DNA of 64,000 bases from Rheinheimera sediminis (GCF_004005375.1 NZ_RZUF01000014.1:62001-126000), one strand, 5' to 3'; shown: positions 36,447 through 46,642, counted from the stretch's first letter. Notes: a model not told the origin generated them from the letters alone. A program made the numbers and translations.

Positions 36447-36840
36447 AGAGGTACTCCTTGTGTGTGGTGCCGGGCAAGCAAAATGCCTTGGTGTTTAAAT
36501 GAGCATATGACGAGTAAGTAACGGCAGTAAGGGCGGCTTCGGCCGAAAAGTGGACAAAATCGGCCATTATTAAAATAATTTTACCGCCTATTCTCAGCTT
36601 TGATTCGCTATCCGGCTGGCAGCTAAAATATATGCATAGTTCCTGATTTATCTCCTTGCTAAGTCGGCAACCTCTGTTAGGATTTTCCAAATAAGGAATA
36701 TGTGTTTGATTTAGAACCTTGAACACTGCTGCTTCCCACTGCAGCCCTTGTATATACCCATTCATTTCTGCCATATGCCGCTTTGACCTGCGGTTCTTAC
36801 TGCAGATCACAGAAGACCCGTTGCTTAAAAGGAGTGTCTT
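36447..36840. promoter_or_regulatory. Divergent promoter region, fadL-like operon / MCP
   Basis: This 394-nt gap must hold the promoters of the divergent fadL-like operon and the chemoreceptor gene. Two features stand out: a GC-rich inverted repeat near 36533-36547 (gcggcttcggccg) and an AT-rich tract at 36567-36582. I cannot assign -35/-10 elements with confidence. A 151-codon open frame on the minus strand here overlaps the fadL start and is not credible. Confidence 0.4.
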
Positions 36841-38460
36841 ATGTCTTGGTTTCGCACCATTCGTTCCCGCTATACCCTAGTGTTTAGTTGCTTGAGCCTG
36901 GTGTTTTTGGCTGTAGTCGCAGCGTCGTTTTTGCTGATCAGTTTTATTCAATCCAGTGTTGGCCGTTATGCCGACGGTGCCTCTTTAATTCAGAATGCAG
37001 ATCGGGATCTTTATCAATCCAGGCTGGCGTTGACCAATTTGCTGACTAATACAACGGCAGATGCCGTGCAGCGAGCCAGCTGGCGTGCTGATACAGAAAG
37101 TAACGCCAGTCAGGCTTTGCAGCGGATGCAGACATTTCAGAAGTTAACTGTAGAATTGGATGAAATTGTCACTTACCTGGAACCTTTTTCCGGGTTATAT
37201 CAGCAGTGGCAGAAAGACACTCAGTTGCTGCTGAGTCGTGACACTTCATCGGCCGAGGATATTCAGCAGTCGCTCGCTCAATCTGAGCAGGTGTTTAGCC
37301 AGTTACGGGAGCTGTACGATGGATCCGAGGCATTAATCAGCAAATATGCAGCCGCAGAGCGGAAACAAATTGATCAACTGGCGGCTCGCTTTAAGCTGGT
37401 GGTTACTGTGATTGCGACTCTGGTGGTGTTGGGCAGTTTACTGATGGCCTGGATAGCGCCGCGGCGGATTTCAGATGCAATCCGCACTGTGACAGTGGAT
37501 GTGGAGCAAATCAGCAGTGGCGACGGTGACTTGTCTAGACGTATCAATAGCAAAAGGCTGGACGAGACTGGAGATTTAAGCCGGGCTCTGGACGAATTTA
37601 TCGCTAAACTTGGCAGCCTGATTGGCGAAGTAAAGCGTGGCTGCTTGTCTGTGCAAACTCAGATGCAGCAGATGGGGGTGACCGCAGAGCAGGCCAGTCA
37701 GCTTAGTTTGCAGCAGGATCAGGCGCTGGATATGATAGTGACAGCTATAGAGGAAATGAGTGGTGCTACCAAAGACGTGGCGCATAATGCCGCAGAAACG
37801 GCGCATCAGGTGCATCAGTTATCTGAAACATCTAACCAAGGGCAGCATGCGTTGGCAAAATCAACAGAACGTTTGCATCAGTTGTCGCAACAGGTGCAGC
37901 ATGCTGCGGTGGTGGTTGGGGATTTGGCTAATCAGTCGGAGCAAATTGCTTCTGTCACCGGAGTGATCCAGACCATTGCAGAACAAACCAATTTGCTTGC
38001 GCTTAATGCCGCGATAGAAGCGGCCAGAGCTGGCGATCAGGGGCGTGGCTTTGCAGTGGTTGCTGACGAAGTCCGGGCTCTGGCCAGTAAAACTCAGCAA
38101 TCAACTGAACATATTCGCCAGATGATCCAGCAATTACAATCTGGGGTAGCTGACGTAGTCAGTAGTATTCAGCAAGGTGTCACTTTAGCCGATAACACCG
38201 AGCAGCTGAATACTCAGGTAGGGATGGCTTTTCATTCTGTGCAACAATCGGCGGGATTGATTGAAGATCACGCCTTGCAAACAGCCAGCGCAACAGAGCA
38301 GCAAAGCATGGTTGCTCACGAAATCACTAAAAACCTGAGCCATTTGTCGGACATGTCGAAGCAATTGAATCAGATTGCCCAGCGCATCCAACTGACAGTG
38401 CGTGACACCTTAGGTAGCAGTGATGAATTGGCAGGACGGGTAAAACGATTTTCGGTGTAA
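36841..38460 (+). CDS. Methyl-accepting chemotaxis protein
   Basis: This is a 539-residue chemoreceptor. It has a membrane helix near residues 12-33 ([18 protein letters not shown]), a helical-bundle periplasmic sensor to about 180, a second helix ([21 protein letters not shown]), HAMP, and a signalling hairpin with the tip [20 protein letters not shown]. It is divergent from a FadL/monooxygenase/SDR operon and 61 nt before an AraC-type regulator, suggesting taxis to the compound that operon consumes. That link is inference. A strong AAAAGGAG site precedes the ATG. Confidence 0.92.
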   Translation: MSWFRTIRSRYTLVFSCLSLVFLAVVAASFLLISFIQSSVGRYADGASLIQNADRDLYQSRLALTNLLTNTTADAVQRASWRADTESNASQALQRMQTFQKLTVELDEIVTYLEPFSGLYQQWQKDTQLLLSRDTSSAEDIQQSLAQSEQVFSQLRELYDGSEALISKYAAAERKQIDQLAARFKLVVTVIATLVVLGSLLMAWIAPRRISDAIRTVTVDVEQISSGDGDLSRRINSKRLDETGDLSRALDEFIAKLGSLIGEVKRGCLSVQTQMQQMGVTAEQASQLSLQQDQALDMIVTAIEEMSGATKDVAHNAAETAHQVHQLSETSNQGQHALAKSTERLHQLSQQVQHAAVVVGDLANQSEQIASVTGVIQTIAEQTNLLALNAAIEAARAGDQGRGFAVVADEVRALASKTQQSTEHIRQMIQQLQSGVADVVSSIQQGVTLADNTEQLNTQVGMAFHSVQQSAGLIEDHALQTASATEQQSMVAHEITKNLSHLSDMSKQLNQIAQRIQLTVRDTLGSSDELAGRVKRFSV

Positions 38461-38521
38461 ATTCTGTTGGGGGTTGGCTCGTAAAAGGGCAGACCTCCAC
38501 AAAATAAAAATGGAGCCTGGA

Positions 38522-39526
38522 GTGAGTACAGAGTTATTGGCGCGTCAGGAACGGATTTCGATAACGCCGCAGATTTTATTCCATACCTTCCACGAACTGC
38601 AGCACAGGGGCCTTCCAATCAGGCAGGACCCTTTGTGGAAAATTTTCAACGCAGATGGTTTCTTGCCAGGGCGCGATCGCCTCACTTTTTTACAGAGTCA
38701 ACAATTGTTGCTAAGGGCGACAGAATTAGCCGCCGATCCAGATTTAGGTCTGGCTGTGGGGATGCGCCAACCTTTTGCTTCTATGGGACTAGTTGCCAGT
38801 GCTATGTTGGCTAGTGCAAATCTGCGACAGGCTATTTCAACTGCGGGTAAATACCATCGTATTACCGGCTCAATGATTGAGTTTGAGGCTGTTGCTCTCG
38901 CAGGTTCTGACCTGCGTATTATGATCCGGCCACGTTTTATTGATTCACCGGTGCGGCGTTTTGTGATGCAGGAAGCTCTGGCTGTGATCATGACCTCACT
39001 TAACTTCATCAAAACCAATCTACATCCTGTACTTCAGGTCACTACACCTTACAAACCTAAAGATGCAAAAAGGCTACAGTTGCTCTGTAACTGTCCAGTG
39101 CTGTTTGAGCAGCCTGAGCTGAGTATTACTTTCAGTGGCAAAGTACTGGATCAGCCGAATATCCAGTCTGATCCTTTTGTGTATGCAGAAGTAATAACTG
39201 TGCTGGATCAGGTATTAAAAACCGAGGTGGCTGATCGTGACCTGCTACAGTGGGTGGAGAGCCGGATCATTCGCACTATGCCTCAGATAGAAAACATTGA
39301 AGCCACGGCCAGAGCTTTAGGGTTAAGCGAACGCAGTCTGAGGCGCAAGCTGGCAGAATTGGGCACTAGCTATCGCCAGGTACTTCAACAGGTCAGGCTG
39401 GCTTTGGCACTGCAACTTCAAGCCGAAGGCAGTGTTAGTCGTGAACAGATCGCTTACGAAATTGGTTTTGAAGACGCGCGCAGTTTAAGGCGTTTGTTAA
39501 AGCAAGAAAAACCAACAGCGAACTGA
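38522..39526 (+). CDS. AraC-family transcriptional regulator
   Basis: This is a 334-residue regulator with an N-terminal ligand domain of the 'arabinose-binding-like' type (about 30-200; ADPDLGLAVGMRQPFASMGL) and a C-terminal AraC helix-turn-helix pair (ATARALGLSERSLRRKLAELGTSY split; then EQIAYEIGFEDARSLRRLLKQ). This architecture is common among regulators of lipid, alkane or sterol use. I start it at GTG 38522, which has GGAG 6 nt upstream. ATG 38510 and TTG 38474 are alternatives in the same frame. Its likely targets are the divergent fadL-like operon and perhaps the MCP gene. Confidence 0.83.
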   Translation: MSTELLARQERISITPQILFHTFHELQHRGLPIRQDPLWKIFNADGFLPGRDRLTFLQSQQLLLRATELAADPDLGLAVGMRQPFASMGLVASAMLASANLRQAISTAGKYHRITGSMIEFEAVALAGSDLRIMIRPRFIDSPVRRFVMQEALAVIMTSLNFIKTNLHPVLQVTTPYKPKDAKRLQLLCNCPVLFEQPELSITFSGKVLDQPNIQSDPFVYAEVITVLDQVLKTEVADRDLLQWVESRIIRTMPQIENIEATARALGLSERSLRRKLAELGTSYRQVLQQVRLALALQLQAEGSVSREQIAYEIGFEDARSLRRLLKQEKPTAN

Positions 39527-39772
39527 GCTGCGTGATTAGCTGATGTGGATCCTCTTACAGTCCGGCAGAATGCGATCTGAGCGTTGTGAATTATTCAACA
39601 GCATCTAATCCTACTTTTTGGCAAAGACGCCTTATCTGCTTGAGTCAGGTGTGCTGAATAGCATGACGACCTCATATGCTGTGGAATACAAAAAATTACG
39701 CTTATCGGGAAATCAGCTTGAAGCCCAAGCAGTGCTAAGTTATTGTTTTTCTTTTTTGTAGTATGGTAACTC

Positions 39773-41275
39773 ATGGATTCTGCTATAAAAGTTGTAGTCT
39801 TCATTCTGGCATTTGTATGGTCTGCTGCAGTCTTTCCTGTTCGTGTTTACGCTACAGTGCCTGCTAGCGCTCAGGAATGGGCAGAACTCACCCGTCAGGA
39901 TATTGAAGCTGCTTATCAAATAACGGCTGAAAACCATCCTGGTATGGCTGACAGGCAAAACCCTGATTTTCGACAGCAGTTATTGCAAGCCAAAACCAAT
40001 GCACTTTTATTGAGCACCCAAGTGACGGATGCCTACGGCTATGAAGCAGCTATTGACCGTTTCAGCACCAGTTTGCAGGACGGTCATGCCGGAGCTTATG
40101 CTACTTTACCTGATTCAGTACCCGCCATCAGACGCTGGCCTGGTTTTAATACCGTCTGGCGCGGCGATGCCTTATGGGTGTATTACAGTGAGCAGACTGG
40201 TGTAACAGCAGGAATGCAGGTGCTGTCTTGTGAAGGTAAGCCAGTAGAAAGCCTGATCAAAGACAGAGTGTTTGCTTTTGCAGGGCAAGCAGGCCAGCCA
40301 GGACATTGGTGGTCTTATGGCGGCAGGCTGCTGCTGGATGATGGTAATCCATTTAATCCGCCTTTAAAGCAATGCCAACTGGTAAAATCCGGTGCTGAAG
40401 CTGTTGATATCACTTTAAATTGGGTGGAGCGTCCTGCCACTGCTATGCAGCATGTTGAGGCCGCTTATAATGGTGACAAGTTAGCTATTGGCTTAACTTG
40501 GCTGCAGGATATAGCCTGGATTGCTATGCCTACTTTTAGTCCTGATGCTGATGAGATCAAGCTGTATGAAAGCTTATTCAGTAGCCTTGAGCAGCAGCGA
40601 TCACTGCTGTTGCAGGCAAAGGCTATAGTGCTGGATTTACGCCACAACCAGGGTGGATCCTCGTACTGGAGTGTTCAGGTTGCCAGTGCTTTATGGGGCA
40701 AAAAGCGGGTGGAATCTCTGGGTAACGCCTTGTTTAGAAATACCGAAGTTTGGTGGTTTGCATCCCGCGGTAATACAGCCTATGTAAAATCTTTATATGA
40801 TGTTCTTAAAGCTCAGGGCCAAACCACGATGTTGCCCTGGATCCAGGCTGTAGGGCAGGGTATGCAAAAGTCGCTGGAAACGGGCAATGCTTTTTACGTT
40901 GAAGGCAATGACACTGAAGCTGATGTAGCCTCGGTCCTGCCAGATCCAACTGCAGAGCTGCCACCTCTGCATGCACCTGTATATGTCATTATGCCGGGCC
41001 AATGTGCCAGTGCTTGTCTGGATGCAGTGGATGTATTTAGCTTGTTTGAAAATACCAAACTGGCTGGTGCACCCAGCAGTGCCGATTCCACTTATATGGA
41101 TGTCAGATTCGAGCCACTACCATCAGGCCTTGGCAAGGTGATTATCCCGAACAAAGTTTATGTCAACAGACCCAGAGCCAATGGTCAGTATTACACTCCG
41201 GCTTTAACCCATAACGAGCTGGATTGGTCGACCCAAGCGCTGTTGCAAAAAGTGCTATCCGATATAAAAAAATAG
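39773..41275 (+). CDS. Exported S41-family peptidase-like protein
   Basis: This is a 500-residue exported protein with an N-terminal hydrophobic signal (VVVFILAFVWSAAVFPVRVYA). It contains the S41 core: AIVLDLRHNQGGSSYW near residue 285 and MPGQCASACLDAVDVF near residue 405, whose Ser would be the nucleophile, with a helical/PDZ-like region before it. S41 enzymes are C-terminal processing-type serine peptidases with a Ser-Lys dyad; I did not locate the Lys with certainty. The product stands alone, and the ribosome site is weak. Confidence 0.75.
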   Translation: MDSAIKVVVFILAFVWSAAVFPVRVYATVPASAQEWAELTRQDIEAAYQITAENHPGMADRQNPDFRQQLLQAKTNALLLSTQVTDAYGYEAAIDRFSTSLQDGHAGAYATLPDSVPAIRRWPGFNTVWRGDALWVYYSEQTGVTAGMQVLSCEGKPVESLIKDRVFAFAGQAGQPGHWWSYGGRLLLDDGNPFNPPLKQCQLVKSGAEAVDITLNWVERPATAMQHVEAAYNGDKLAIGLTWLQDIAWIAMPTFSPDADEIKLYESLFSSLEQQRSLLLQAKAIVLDLRHNQGGSSYWSVQVASALWGKKRVESLGNALFRNTEVWWFASRGNTAYVKSLYDVLKAQGQTTMLPWIQAVGQGMQKSLETGNAFYVEGNDTEADVASVLPDPTAELPPLHAPVYVIMPGQCASACLDAVDVFSLFENTKLAGAPSSADSTYMDVRFEPLPSGLGKVIIPNKVYVNRPRANGQYYTPALTHNELDWSTQALLQKVLSDIKK

Positions 41276-41287
41276 CGCCTATTGACC

Positions 41288-41418
41288 TTTATACCCAAGT
41301 GACTTGAAGTTTCGACGAGGTGACAAGCCAGTGAGACCCCCGGTAGCCTGATAAACCTATGTGACCGGGACGAAATGGTGCAGTCAACAAAGCAGCAACT
41401 TTAAGGACTATGGGTATA
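41288..41418. repeat. Dispersed palindromic repeat (family B, copy 3, most complete)
   Basis: This about 130-bp element has near-perfect ends: it begins ATACCCAAGT and finishes ACTATGGGTAT, giving ATACCC/GGGTAT terminal inverted repeats. Internal blocks cgaggtgacaagcc, gagaccccc, ctatgtgaccggg and gcagtcaacaaagc are shared with the other copies. No coding capacity was seen. The ends make a small non-autonomous mobile element possible. Confidence 0.75.
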
Positions 41419-41439
41419 ACCTGAAAAAACTGCGGGCTG

Positions 41440-41925
41440 CTATAGCAACTTTTGCCAGTAGCCCACATCGCGCCACTGTTCAAACTTAAAACCTACTTGA
41501 TGAAAGTGGCCACATTTCTCAAAGCCAAACTTTTCATGCAGCGCTACGCTTTTGTCGTTAGGCAAAGTGATGCCACCAATCACCAGATGCAAACCCAAAG
41601 CCTTTAATTCAGCCAGTAGTTGCTGGTACAACTGACTGCCAATGCCTTTGGTTGTCACTGCATCTTTGACATAAACCGTGCTTTCCACCGAAAATCGATA
41701 AGCCGATCGTACCCGCCATTTCGTAGCATAAGCATAACCCAACAGGTCGCCACTTCGTTCCAGCACCAACCAGGGTAAAGCATCGTTTTGTACTTGCTCT
41801 ATACGCTCGGCCATTTGTTCAGTGGTCACTGTCTGTTCTTCAAAAGTAACAGTAGTGTTTAGCACATAGTGGTTATAAATGGCTGCAATAGCTGCTGCAT
41901 CTGCGGTTGTTGCCTGACGGATCAT
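41440..41925 (-). CDS. GNAT N-acetyltransferase (phosphinothricin/methionine-sulfone acetyltransferase type)
   Basis: This is a 161-residue GNAT acetyltransferase. It begins MIRQATTADAAAIAAIYNHYV, has the FEEQ motif (TVTFEEQTVTTEQMAERI) typical of the Pat/YncA branch, an acetyl-CoA loop (VTTKGIGSQLYQQLLAEL) and the closing segment HEKFGFEKCGHFHQVGFKFEQWRDV. Related enzymes acetylate phosphinothricin or L-methionine sulfone; the native substrate is unknown. It is 45 nt downstream of purC on the same strand. Confidence 0.87.
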   Translation of the reverse strand: MIRQATTADAAAIAAIYNHYVLNTTVTFEEQTVTTEQMAERIEQVQNDALPWLVLERSGDLLGYAYATKWRVRSAYRFSVESTVYVKDAVTTKGIGSQLYQQLLAELKALGLHLVIGGITLPNDKSVALHEKFGFEKCGHFHQVGFKFEQWRDVGYWQKLL

Positions 41926-41947
41926 CTGTTGTCTCTTTAAACTAACG

Positions 41948-41965
41948 GTGTCAGGCCTGACCCCG
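41948..41965. repeat. Short palindrome GGTGTCAGGCCTGACCCC
   Basis: This near-perfect palindrome sits between the purC stop and the GNAT gene start. Its GTCAGG/CCTGAC core is shared with hairpins at 1735-1764 and 49926-49954. Confidence 0.5.
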
Positions 41966-41970
41966 CAGAA

Positions 41971-43077
41971 TTAACCGACTATCAAGCCATAATCACGGCC
42001 CAACACCTCAATAATTTCGGCTTTAGGGTTGGCTGCTAATTCAATTTTCCGGCCTGTGACTTTTTCCGCTATGCCAAGGTAAGTGCGGGAAATATCCATC
42101 ATCACTTCAGTGGGCAGGGCGTTGTCGCGCGCCAGTGCTGCACGCTCTGGCATACGGTCTTTATTCAGTAAAATATCCGGGTCCGGGAAGTTACTCAAAA
42201 GCCACTGACGGAAGCCTTCTTTCGATTGCTCGACAATGCTGCCACTGCGCCAGCTGGCGCCATCCCAAATACGTGAGCTGTCTGGTGTGCCCACTTCGTC
42301 CATATAAATCAGTTTGCTTTGGCCATTGGCGTCGTTGACATAACCAAATTCAAATTTGGTGTCGACAAACATCTGATCCAGTGCAGCTAAAGCGTCGCTT
42401 ATTACGCCAAAACCTTGTTTTAACAGGGTTTCGTATAAGCTGATGTCAGACAACTGTTCAAACCCAAAAGCAGCGCTATGACGTTCAATATCGGCACGGG
42501 AAATGTTGACATCGTCTGCTTCCGGCACACCTGCCAGGCCAGTCAGAATGCCCTTAGTGGATGGAGTTATTAATATTTCCGGCAGTTTTTGATCTTTTTG
42601 CAGGCCTTCCGGCAGGGTAATACCACAGAATTCACGTTCGCCTTTGCTGTAAGCGCGCCACATAGAACCGGTAATGTACTGGCGGGCTATGGCTTCAATT
42701 TTAAGCGGACGGGCTTTTTGTACTATCCACACTAGCGGATGCGGAATATCCAGAATATGGCTGTCGGCTAAACCATGTTGTTTAAATAAGGCGAACCAGT
42801 GATTCGAGATAGCGTTTAATGCTGCACCTTTGCCAGGCACACCGTTTAAGCCATTTTCGCCATGCCAGATGCAGTCAAAAGCCGAGATGCGGTCGCTGAT
42901 CACCATGATGGCCAGTGGCGTGTCTGGTGCTACAGGGTAATTTTTTTCCCGGATCAACCGCTCGCTGTCAGCGGCAGTCAGCCAGTACACACTGCGAACT
43001 TTGCCTGAATGAACAGGTAAATCTGTACGAATAGGCAAGTCGTCATTGACTGCCAGGACCTGAGTTGCAAGAGTCAT
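41971..43077 (-). CDS. purC: Phosphoribosylaminoimidazole-succinocarboxamide synthase (SAICAR synthase)
   Basis: PurC joins aspartate to CAIR using ATP in purine biosynthesis. The protein is the long form (about 368 residues) found in Vibrio/Shewanella-type gammaproteobacteria, rather than the about 240-residue E. coli form. Motifs: [11 protein letters not shown] at the start, [39 protein letters not shown], and the C-terminal [30 protein letters not shown] region (quoted in part). Three adjacent start codons (GTG 43083, ATG 43080, ATG 43077) follow AGAAGAAG; the last has the best spacing. Confidence 0.94.
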   Translation of the reverse strand: MTLATQVLAVNDDLPIRTDLPVHSGKVRSVYWLTAADSERLIREKNYPVAPDTPLAIMVISDRISAFDCIWHGENGLNGVPGKGAALNAISNHWFALFKQHGLADSHILDIPHPLVWIVQKARPLKIEAIARQYITGSMWRAYSKGEREFCGITLPEGLQKDQKLPEILITPSTKGILTGLAGVPEADDVNISRADIERHSAAFGFEQLSDISLYETLLKQGFGVISDALAALDQMFVDTKFEFGYVNDANGQSKLIYMDEVGTPDSSRIWDGASWRSGSIVEQSKEGFRQWLLSNFPDPDILLNKDRMPERAALARDNALPTEVMMDISRTYLGIAEKVTGRKIELAANPKAEIIEVLGRDYGLIVG

Positions 43078-43233
43078 CATCACTTCTTCTGTGGCTGAAA
43101 AAAGGCGCGGCAGAGTTTAACAGAAACTGTGAGTGAACTGAATCAGTCCGGCTGAATATGCAGGCTGTTATCCAGGTTGTTACTGTACCTCAATTTATTG
43201 GACTGAATTGGTGCTGGTTGCTCAGTATTTCAC

Positions 43234-43247
43234 TGTAACCAGTTTCA
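43234..43247. promoter_or_regulatory. Operator-like site, imperfect, upstream of mannan TonB receptor
   Basis: TGTAACCAGTTTCA matches the shared palindrome TGTAACCGGTTACA at most positions. It is 159 bp upstream of the better site at 43393, so the pair could support looping by a tetrameric or dimeric LacI-type repressor. Confidence 0.45.
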
Positions 43248-43375
43248 TTGGTGTTTCTAGCGGAAAGCCGGCTAGACTTTAGTCGTATAAGTAGTGAGCG
43301 TTTTTGGTCCTAAGCCTATGTTATTTGGCGTTTAAGTCGTTTTTGTCTGATTGTAATTACAGATTTATTTCTAAT

Positions 43376-43410
43376 TTGCTCTTGCATGCTAATGTAACCG
43401 GTTATATTTT
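43376..43410 (+). promoter_or_regulatory. Operator and promoter of the mannan TonB receptor gene
   Basis: The palindrome AATGTAACCGGTTATATT (43391-43408) is of the LacI/GalR operator type with a central CCGG. A TTGCAT (43382-43387) lies 17 nt before TATTTT (43405-43410), so the operator would cover the spacer and -10 region, as expected for repression. Similar sites precede other genes of this locus. The rest of the 43084-43587 gap shows no gene. Confidence 0.7.
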
Positions 43411-43587
43411 TGTTCTGGTGCAGTTCTCAGCTGTACTGCACCAGAATGGTAAAACAGCGCTGCTATAAAAGCGAAAGACCATAACAAAGCCAACAACAGG
43501 GTGAAGGATGACAGGGCGTCTTGGGGCTCGCCGACATTATCTGACACTTAAAATAATCATAAAAACAGTAAGATAGGGGTGGAACAA

Positions 43588-46500
43588 ATGAACACATCAG
43601 CTCGATTGCCGCTGAAGCTCTCGCTATTGGCGGTAAGCTGTGCGCTGGCGTTATCTGTAGCTCAGGCGCAACAAAACAGCCAGACGCAGGATGATGCGAC
43701 TCCAGCAAGCGACAATAAAAAATCCGACAAAGATATCGAAATTATTAGCGTCAAAGGCATACGTCGCGCCCAGGAAGCGGCCATTGATGTCAAAAGGGCA
43801 GCCAGTAACATCGTAGATTCTATTGTGGCTGAAGATATAGGTAAGTTACCTGATGCCACTATTGCCGATTCGTTACAGCGTATCACCGGTGTACAGATTG
43901 ACAGAACTGCAGGTGAGGGCTCCAGTTTAAACGTGCGTGGTATGCCGCAGGTTCTGACGACACTGAACGGCGAGCAGTTCCTGAGTCCATGGTCTATTAC
44001 CAATGTACAGGCCAACTATTCTGATATTCCATCTGCGATGATTTCATCTGTGGATGTGCACAAGTCGATGCCCGCTTCGATGATTGCCGGTGGTATCTCT
44101 GGTGTGGTGGATTTAAAAACCCGTAAACCTTTGCAGATGTCGCAGGGCTGGACCGCATCAGCGGGTGTTGAAGGCTCACGAGGTTCAATTACAGAAAAAG
44201 ACAACCATGATGCCAATGCTTTTGTTGGTTTTAACAATGGTGATATTGGCTTTACGCTGGCTGCTTTTAATTCAAACAGCAACTCAGCCAACTACCAGAT
44301 GTATGAAGATTCACGTATGGCCTGGCCGAACGCTGGTGGCGATCCAACAGATTTAAATGGCAATGGTAATACAGTCAATGACAGATTTCTGGTGCCAGCA
44401 GGTTATGGCGTCAAAGCTTATGTGATGGAGCGTGAAAGAGAAGGTTTTGCCGGTTCATTGCAAAAAGTGCTTAATTCAAGTTGGACCGCCAGTGCCGAGG
44501 TGTTTTACACCAAAATGGATCAGTTTGACCGGGGTATCGAAACTCAGTTTAACGGTAGTAACAACTCCAATTACGACGTTTTAAGACCTGGCTCAGTCTT
44601 GACTGAAGAAGCCACAGTGCCGGGCATTGGTGGTGCGCCAGACCGGGTACTGCATTCACTGCAGGTTGCTGTGATTGAAGCGCCGGATTTTCAGGCCACA
44701 ACCCGTAGTCGTCAAAACCATACAGATGCAGTGAATACCAATCTGCAGCTAAACTTTGACGATGGAGGTCCTTTTACCGGCTCAGTGCGTTATGTCTATG
44801 CGACAGCAGAAAAAGTTTACGAAGACGCCACCTTCCAGCAAGGCACTCCGGCTTGGTACTGGATAGATGCAGACAATAATGGTCAGAATGACCCAAGAGA
44901 TCCGTTTAACGTAACTGTGGATTTCAGAACTGAATATCCAACTTTTAGCTATACCGATAACTTGTCTGGCGTAGACAGGCTGAACCTGTATCAGGCTTAT
45001 GCTTATGGGATTAAAGACGAAGCCAGCATGGACGCTTTCCGCGCCGATGGTAAGTACGAGTATGAACTTGGAAATTTCAGTTCCTTCGAATTTGGCGCCC
45101 GTGTGGGCACCCGTGATGTCGATACCACCCGTTATGACTATCTGACTCCTACAGGTCGCTATTCCACCTGGCAAGATCCAAGCGTAGACCCAGACCTGTG
45201 GTTCCAAATGTTACCGGGCGACAAGGTATGGCAACGTTATCCGGACTGGCGTGATTTTAAAGGCGATGGCAATCTGGGTTTACCTGCTGCCACTGACTTA
45301 CAAAGTCAGCTGATTTCTTACACCGACTTTGGTCCTTTTAAAGGCTTTGAATCCGGAGTGGCAGGTTTAGATCCTAAGTCGCTGGATAACTTGGCTCAGT
45401 TTATGGACTTTGTTTATCCCGGCGCGCAGAAGTTTAACGACCCGGCCAAAGCCTATAATGTGGAAGAACGTTCAACTTCGGCTTATTTCCAGGGCAATTT
45501 TGACGATGCCATAGGTATTTGGGGTATCCCTTATTCTGGTAATGTGGGCTTACAGGTGGTTCGCACTGACCGTACCGTAGTGCAAAGTGAAGTGCCTTTG
45601 TATTATGAAGAAGGTAACCATTTTGGTGGTGGTGCTGATGGTAGCCAATCCTGGAACTCAGTATTCAAAGCCACTGGCACTAAAGTGACTGAAGTTGATT
45701 TCACTGATTACTTACCTTCAGCCAACATCAACTTCTTCCCACATGACGATGTAGTAGTACGTTTCTCTTATGCTAAAACCATGAGCCGTAACGATTTAGT
45801 CAACGTAGGCGAAGGTTTAACCTTGTGGTATCAGCAGTACACTGTGACAGATGCGGATGGCACAGAGCGCACAGTCACCAGTGCTGGTGGTGGTAACGAT
45901 CAGGGGAATCCGAATGTGAAACCATGGCGTGCTGTGAACTACAACAGTTCAGCTGAATGGTACTTTGCCGAAGGCGGCATTTTAGGCGCTGGCATTTTCC
46001 TGATCGACGTCAAAAGCGCGACTGAGACCTTACAGGAACAGCGCCAGTACGCCGATTCTGATGGTGTGATCCGTCGCAGCGTCAACGTCTGGACGACAAA
46101 AAATGTCGGTGCTTCGGACCTGAAAGGTTTTGAGCTGGGTTATAAACAGTCGTACAACTTCTTGCCTGAGCCTTTTAACGGTTTAGGTTCAGAGTTGAAC
46201 TACACTTACTCGGACAGTGAATCGACGGACAAAGATCTGGAAGGTAATCCCTTCCCGCTGCAGTCCAACTCCAAGCACCAGTACAATGCGGTGTTGTGGT
46301 ATCAGGCCGGTCCTTTCAGTACCCGTGTGGCTTACAACTGGCGTAGTAAACAGTTTAACGGCCGGGTTGGCTTAAATACCAACGAAGCGCCTATCAGCCT
46401 GGGTAACTGGGCCAGAGACGCAGGCTATCTGGATGCTTCGATTAACTACGATCCAAACCAACATCTGACTGTCTATCTGCAGGGCACCAACTTAACTGAA

Positions 46501-46596
46501 ACCAATCAGCGCAGTTATGCTCAGTTTGAAAGCCAGTTCCACTCCATGTCAGTGCAGGAGCGTCGTATCACTTTAGGTGTACGTGCCCGTCTGTAA
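43588..46596 (+). CDS. TonB-dependent receptor for (manno-)oligosaccharide uptake
   Basis: This is a 1002-residue TonB-dependent transporter of the large carbohydrate class common in Alteromonadales and Xanthomonads. It has a signal peptide ending AQAQQ near residue 33. The plug has SVKGIRRAQEAAIDVKR, ADSLQRITGVQIDR, GSSLNVRGMPQVLTTLNGEQ and ISGVVDLKTRKPLQ, and a long barrel ends with RRITLGVRARL. It is followed by a GH26 mannanase gene and preceded by the locus operator. Start at ATG 43588 with AGGGGTGG upstream; a GTG at 43579 lies within that ribosome site. Substrate inferred from context. Confidence 0.9.
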   Translation: MNTSARLPLKLSLLAVSCALALSVAQAQQNSQTQDDATPASDNKKSDKDIEIISVKGIRRAQEAAIDVKRAASNIVDSIVAEDIGKLPDATIADSLQRITGVQIDRTAGEGSSLNVRGMPQVLTTLNGEQFLSPWSITNVQANYSDIPSAMISSVDVHKSMPASMIAGGISGVVDLKTRKPLQMSQGWTASAGVEGSRGSITEKDNHDANAFVGFNNGDIGFTLAAFNSNSNSANYQMYEDSRMAWPNAGGDPTDLNGNGNTVNDRFLVPAGYGVKAYVMEREREGFAGSLQKVLNSSWTASAEVFYTKMDQFDRGIETQFNGSNNSNYDVLRPGSVLTEEATVPGIGGAPDRVLHSLQVAVIEAPDFQATTRSRQNHTDAVNTNLQLNFDDGGPFTGSVRYVYATAEKVYEDATFQQGTPAWYWIDADNNGQNDPRDPFNVTVDFRTEYPTFSYTDNLSGVDRLNLYQAYAYGIKDEASMDAFRADGKYEYELGNFSSFEFGARVGTRDVDTTRYDYLTPTGRYSTWQDPSVDPDLWFQMLPGDKVWQRYPDWRDFKGDGNLGLPAATDLQSQLISYTDFGPFKGFESGVAGLDPKSLDNLAQFMDFVYPGAQKFNDPAKAYNVEERSTSAYFQGNFDDAIGIWGIPYSGNVGLQVVRTDRTVVQSEVPLYYEEGNHFGGGADGSQSWNSVFKATGTKVTEVDFTDYLPSANINFFPHDDVVVRFSYAKTMSRNDLVNVGEGLTLWYQQYTVTDADGTERTVTSAGGGNDQGNPNVKPWRAVNYNSSAEWYFAEGGILGAGIFLIDVKSATETLQEQRQYADSDGVIRRSVNVWTTKNVGASDLKGFELGYKQSYNFLPEPFNGLGSELNYTYSDSESTDKDLEGNPFPLQSNSKHQYNAVLWYQAGPFSTRVAYNWRSKQFNGRVGLNTNEAPISLGNWARDAGYLDASINYDPNQHLTVYLQGTNLTETNQRSYAQFESQFHSMSVQERRITLGVRARL

Positions 46597-46613
46597 CTAC
46601 AAAGCCAAAAAAC

Positions 46614-46639
46614 CGATGGGCACTGTGCCCATCGCCTTT
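46614..46639 (+). terminator. Hairpin with T-run after the TonB receptor gene
   Basis: CGATGGGCA (46614-46622) and TGCCCATCG (46626-46634) form a 9-bp stem with a 3-nt loop followed by CCTTTTT. It could end most receptor transcripts, with some read-through into the GH26 gene. Confidence 0.75.
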
Positions 46640-46642
46640 TTA

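Noticed and set aside
36355-36810. 151-codon minus-strand open frame across the fadL start and the divergent promoter
   Set aside because: It overlaps the well-supported FadL signal peptide in another frame, has no ribosome site or family features, and reads like non-coding composition.
40600-41100. Reading the S41 protein as a tail-specific protease Prc
   Set aside because: It is shorter, lacks a clear PDZ domain and the usual Prc motifs; only the general S41 core is supported.
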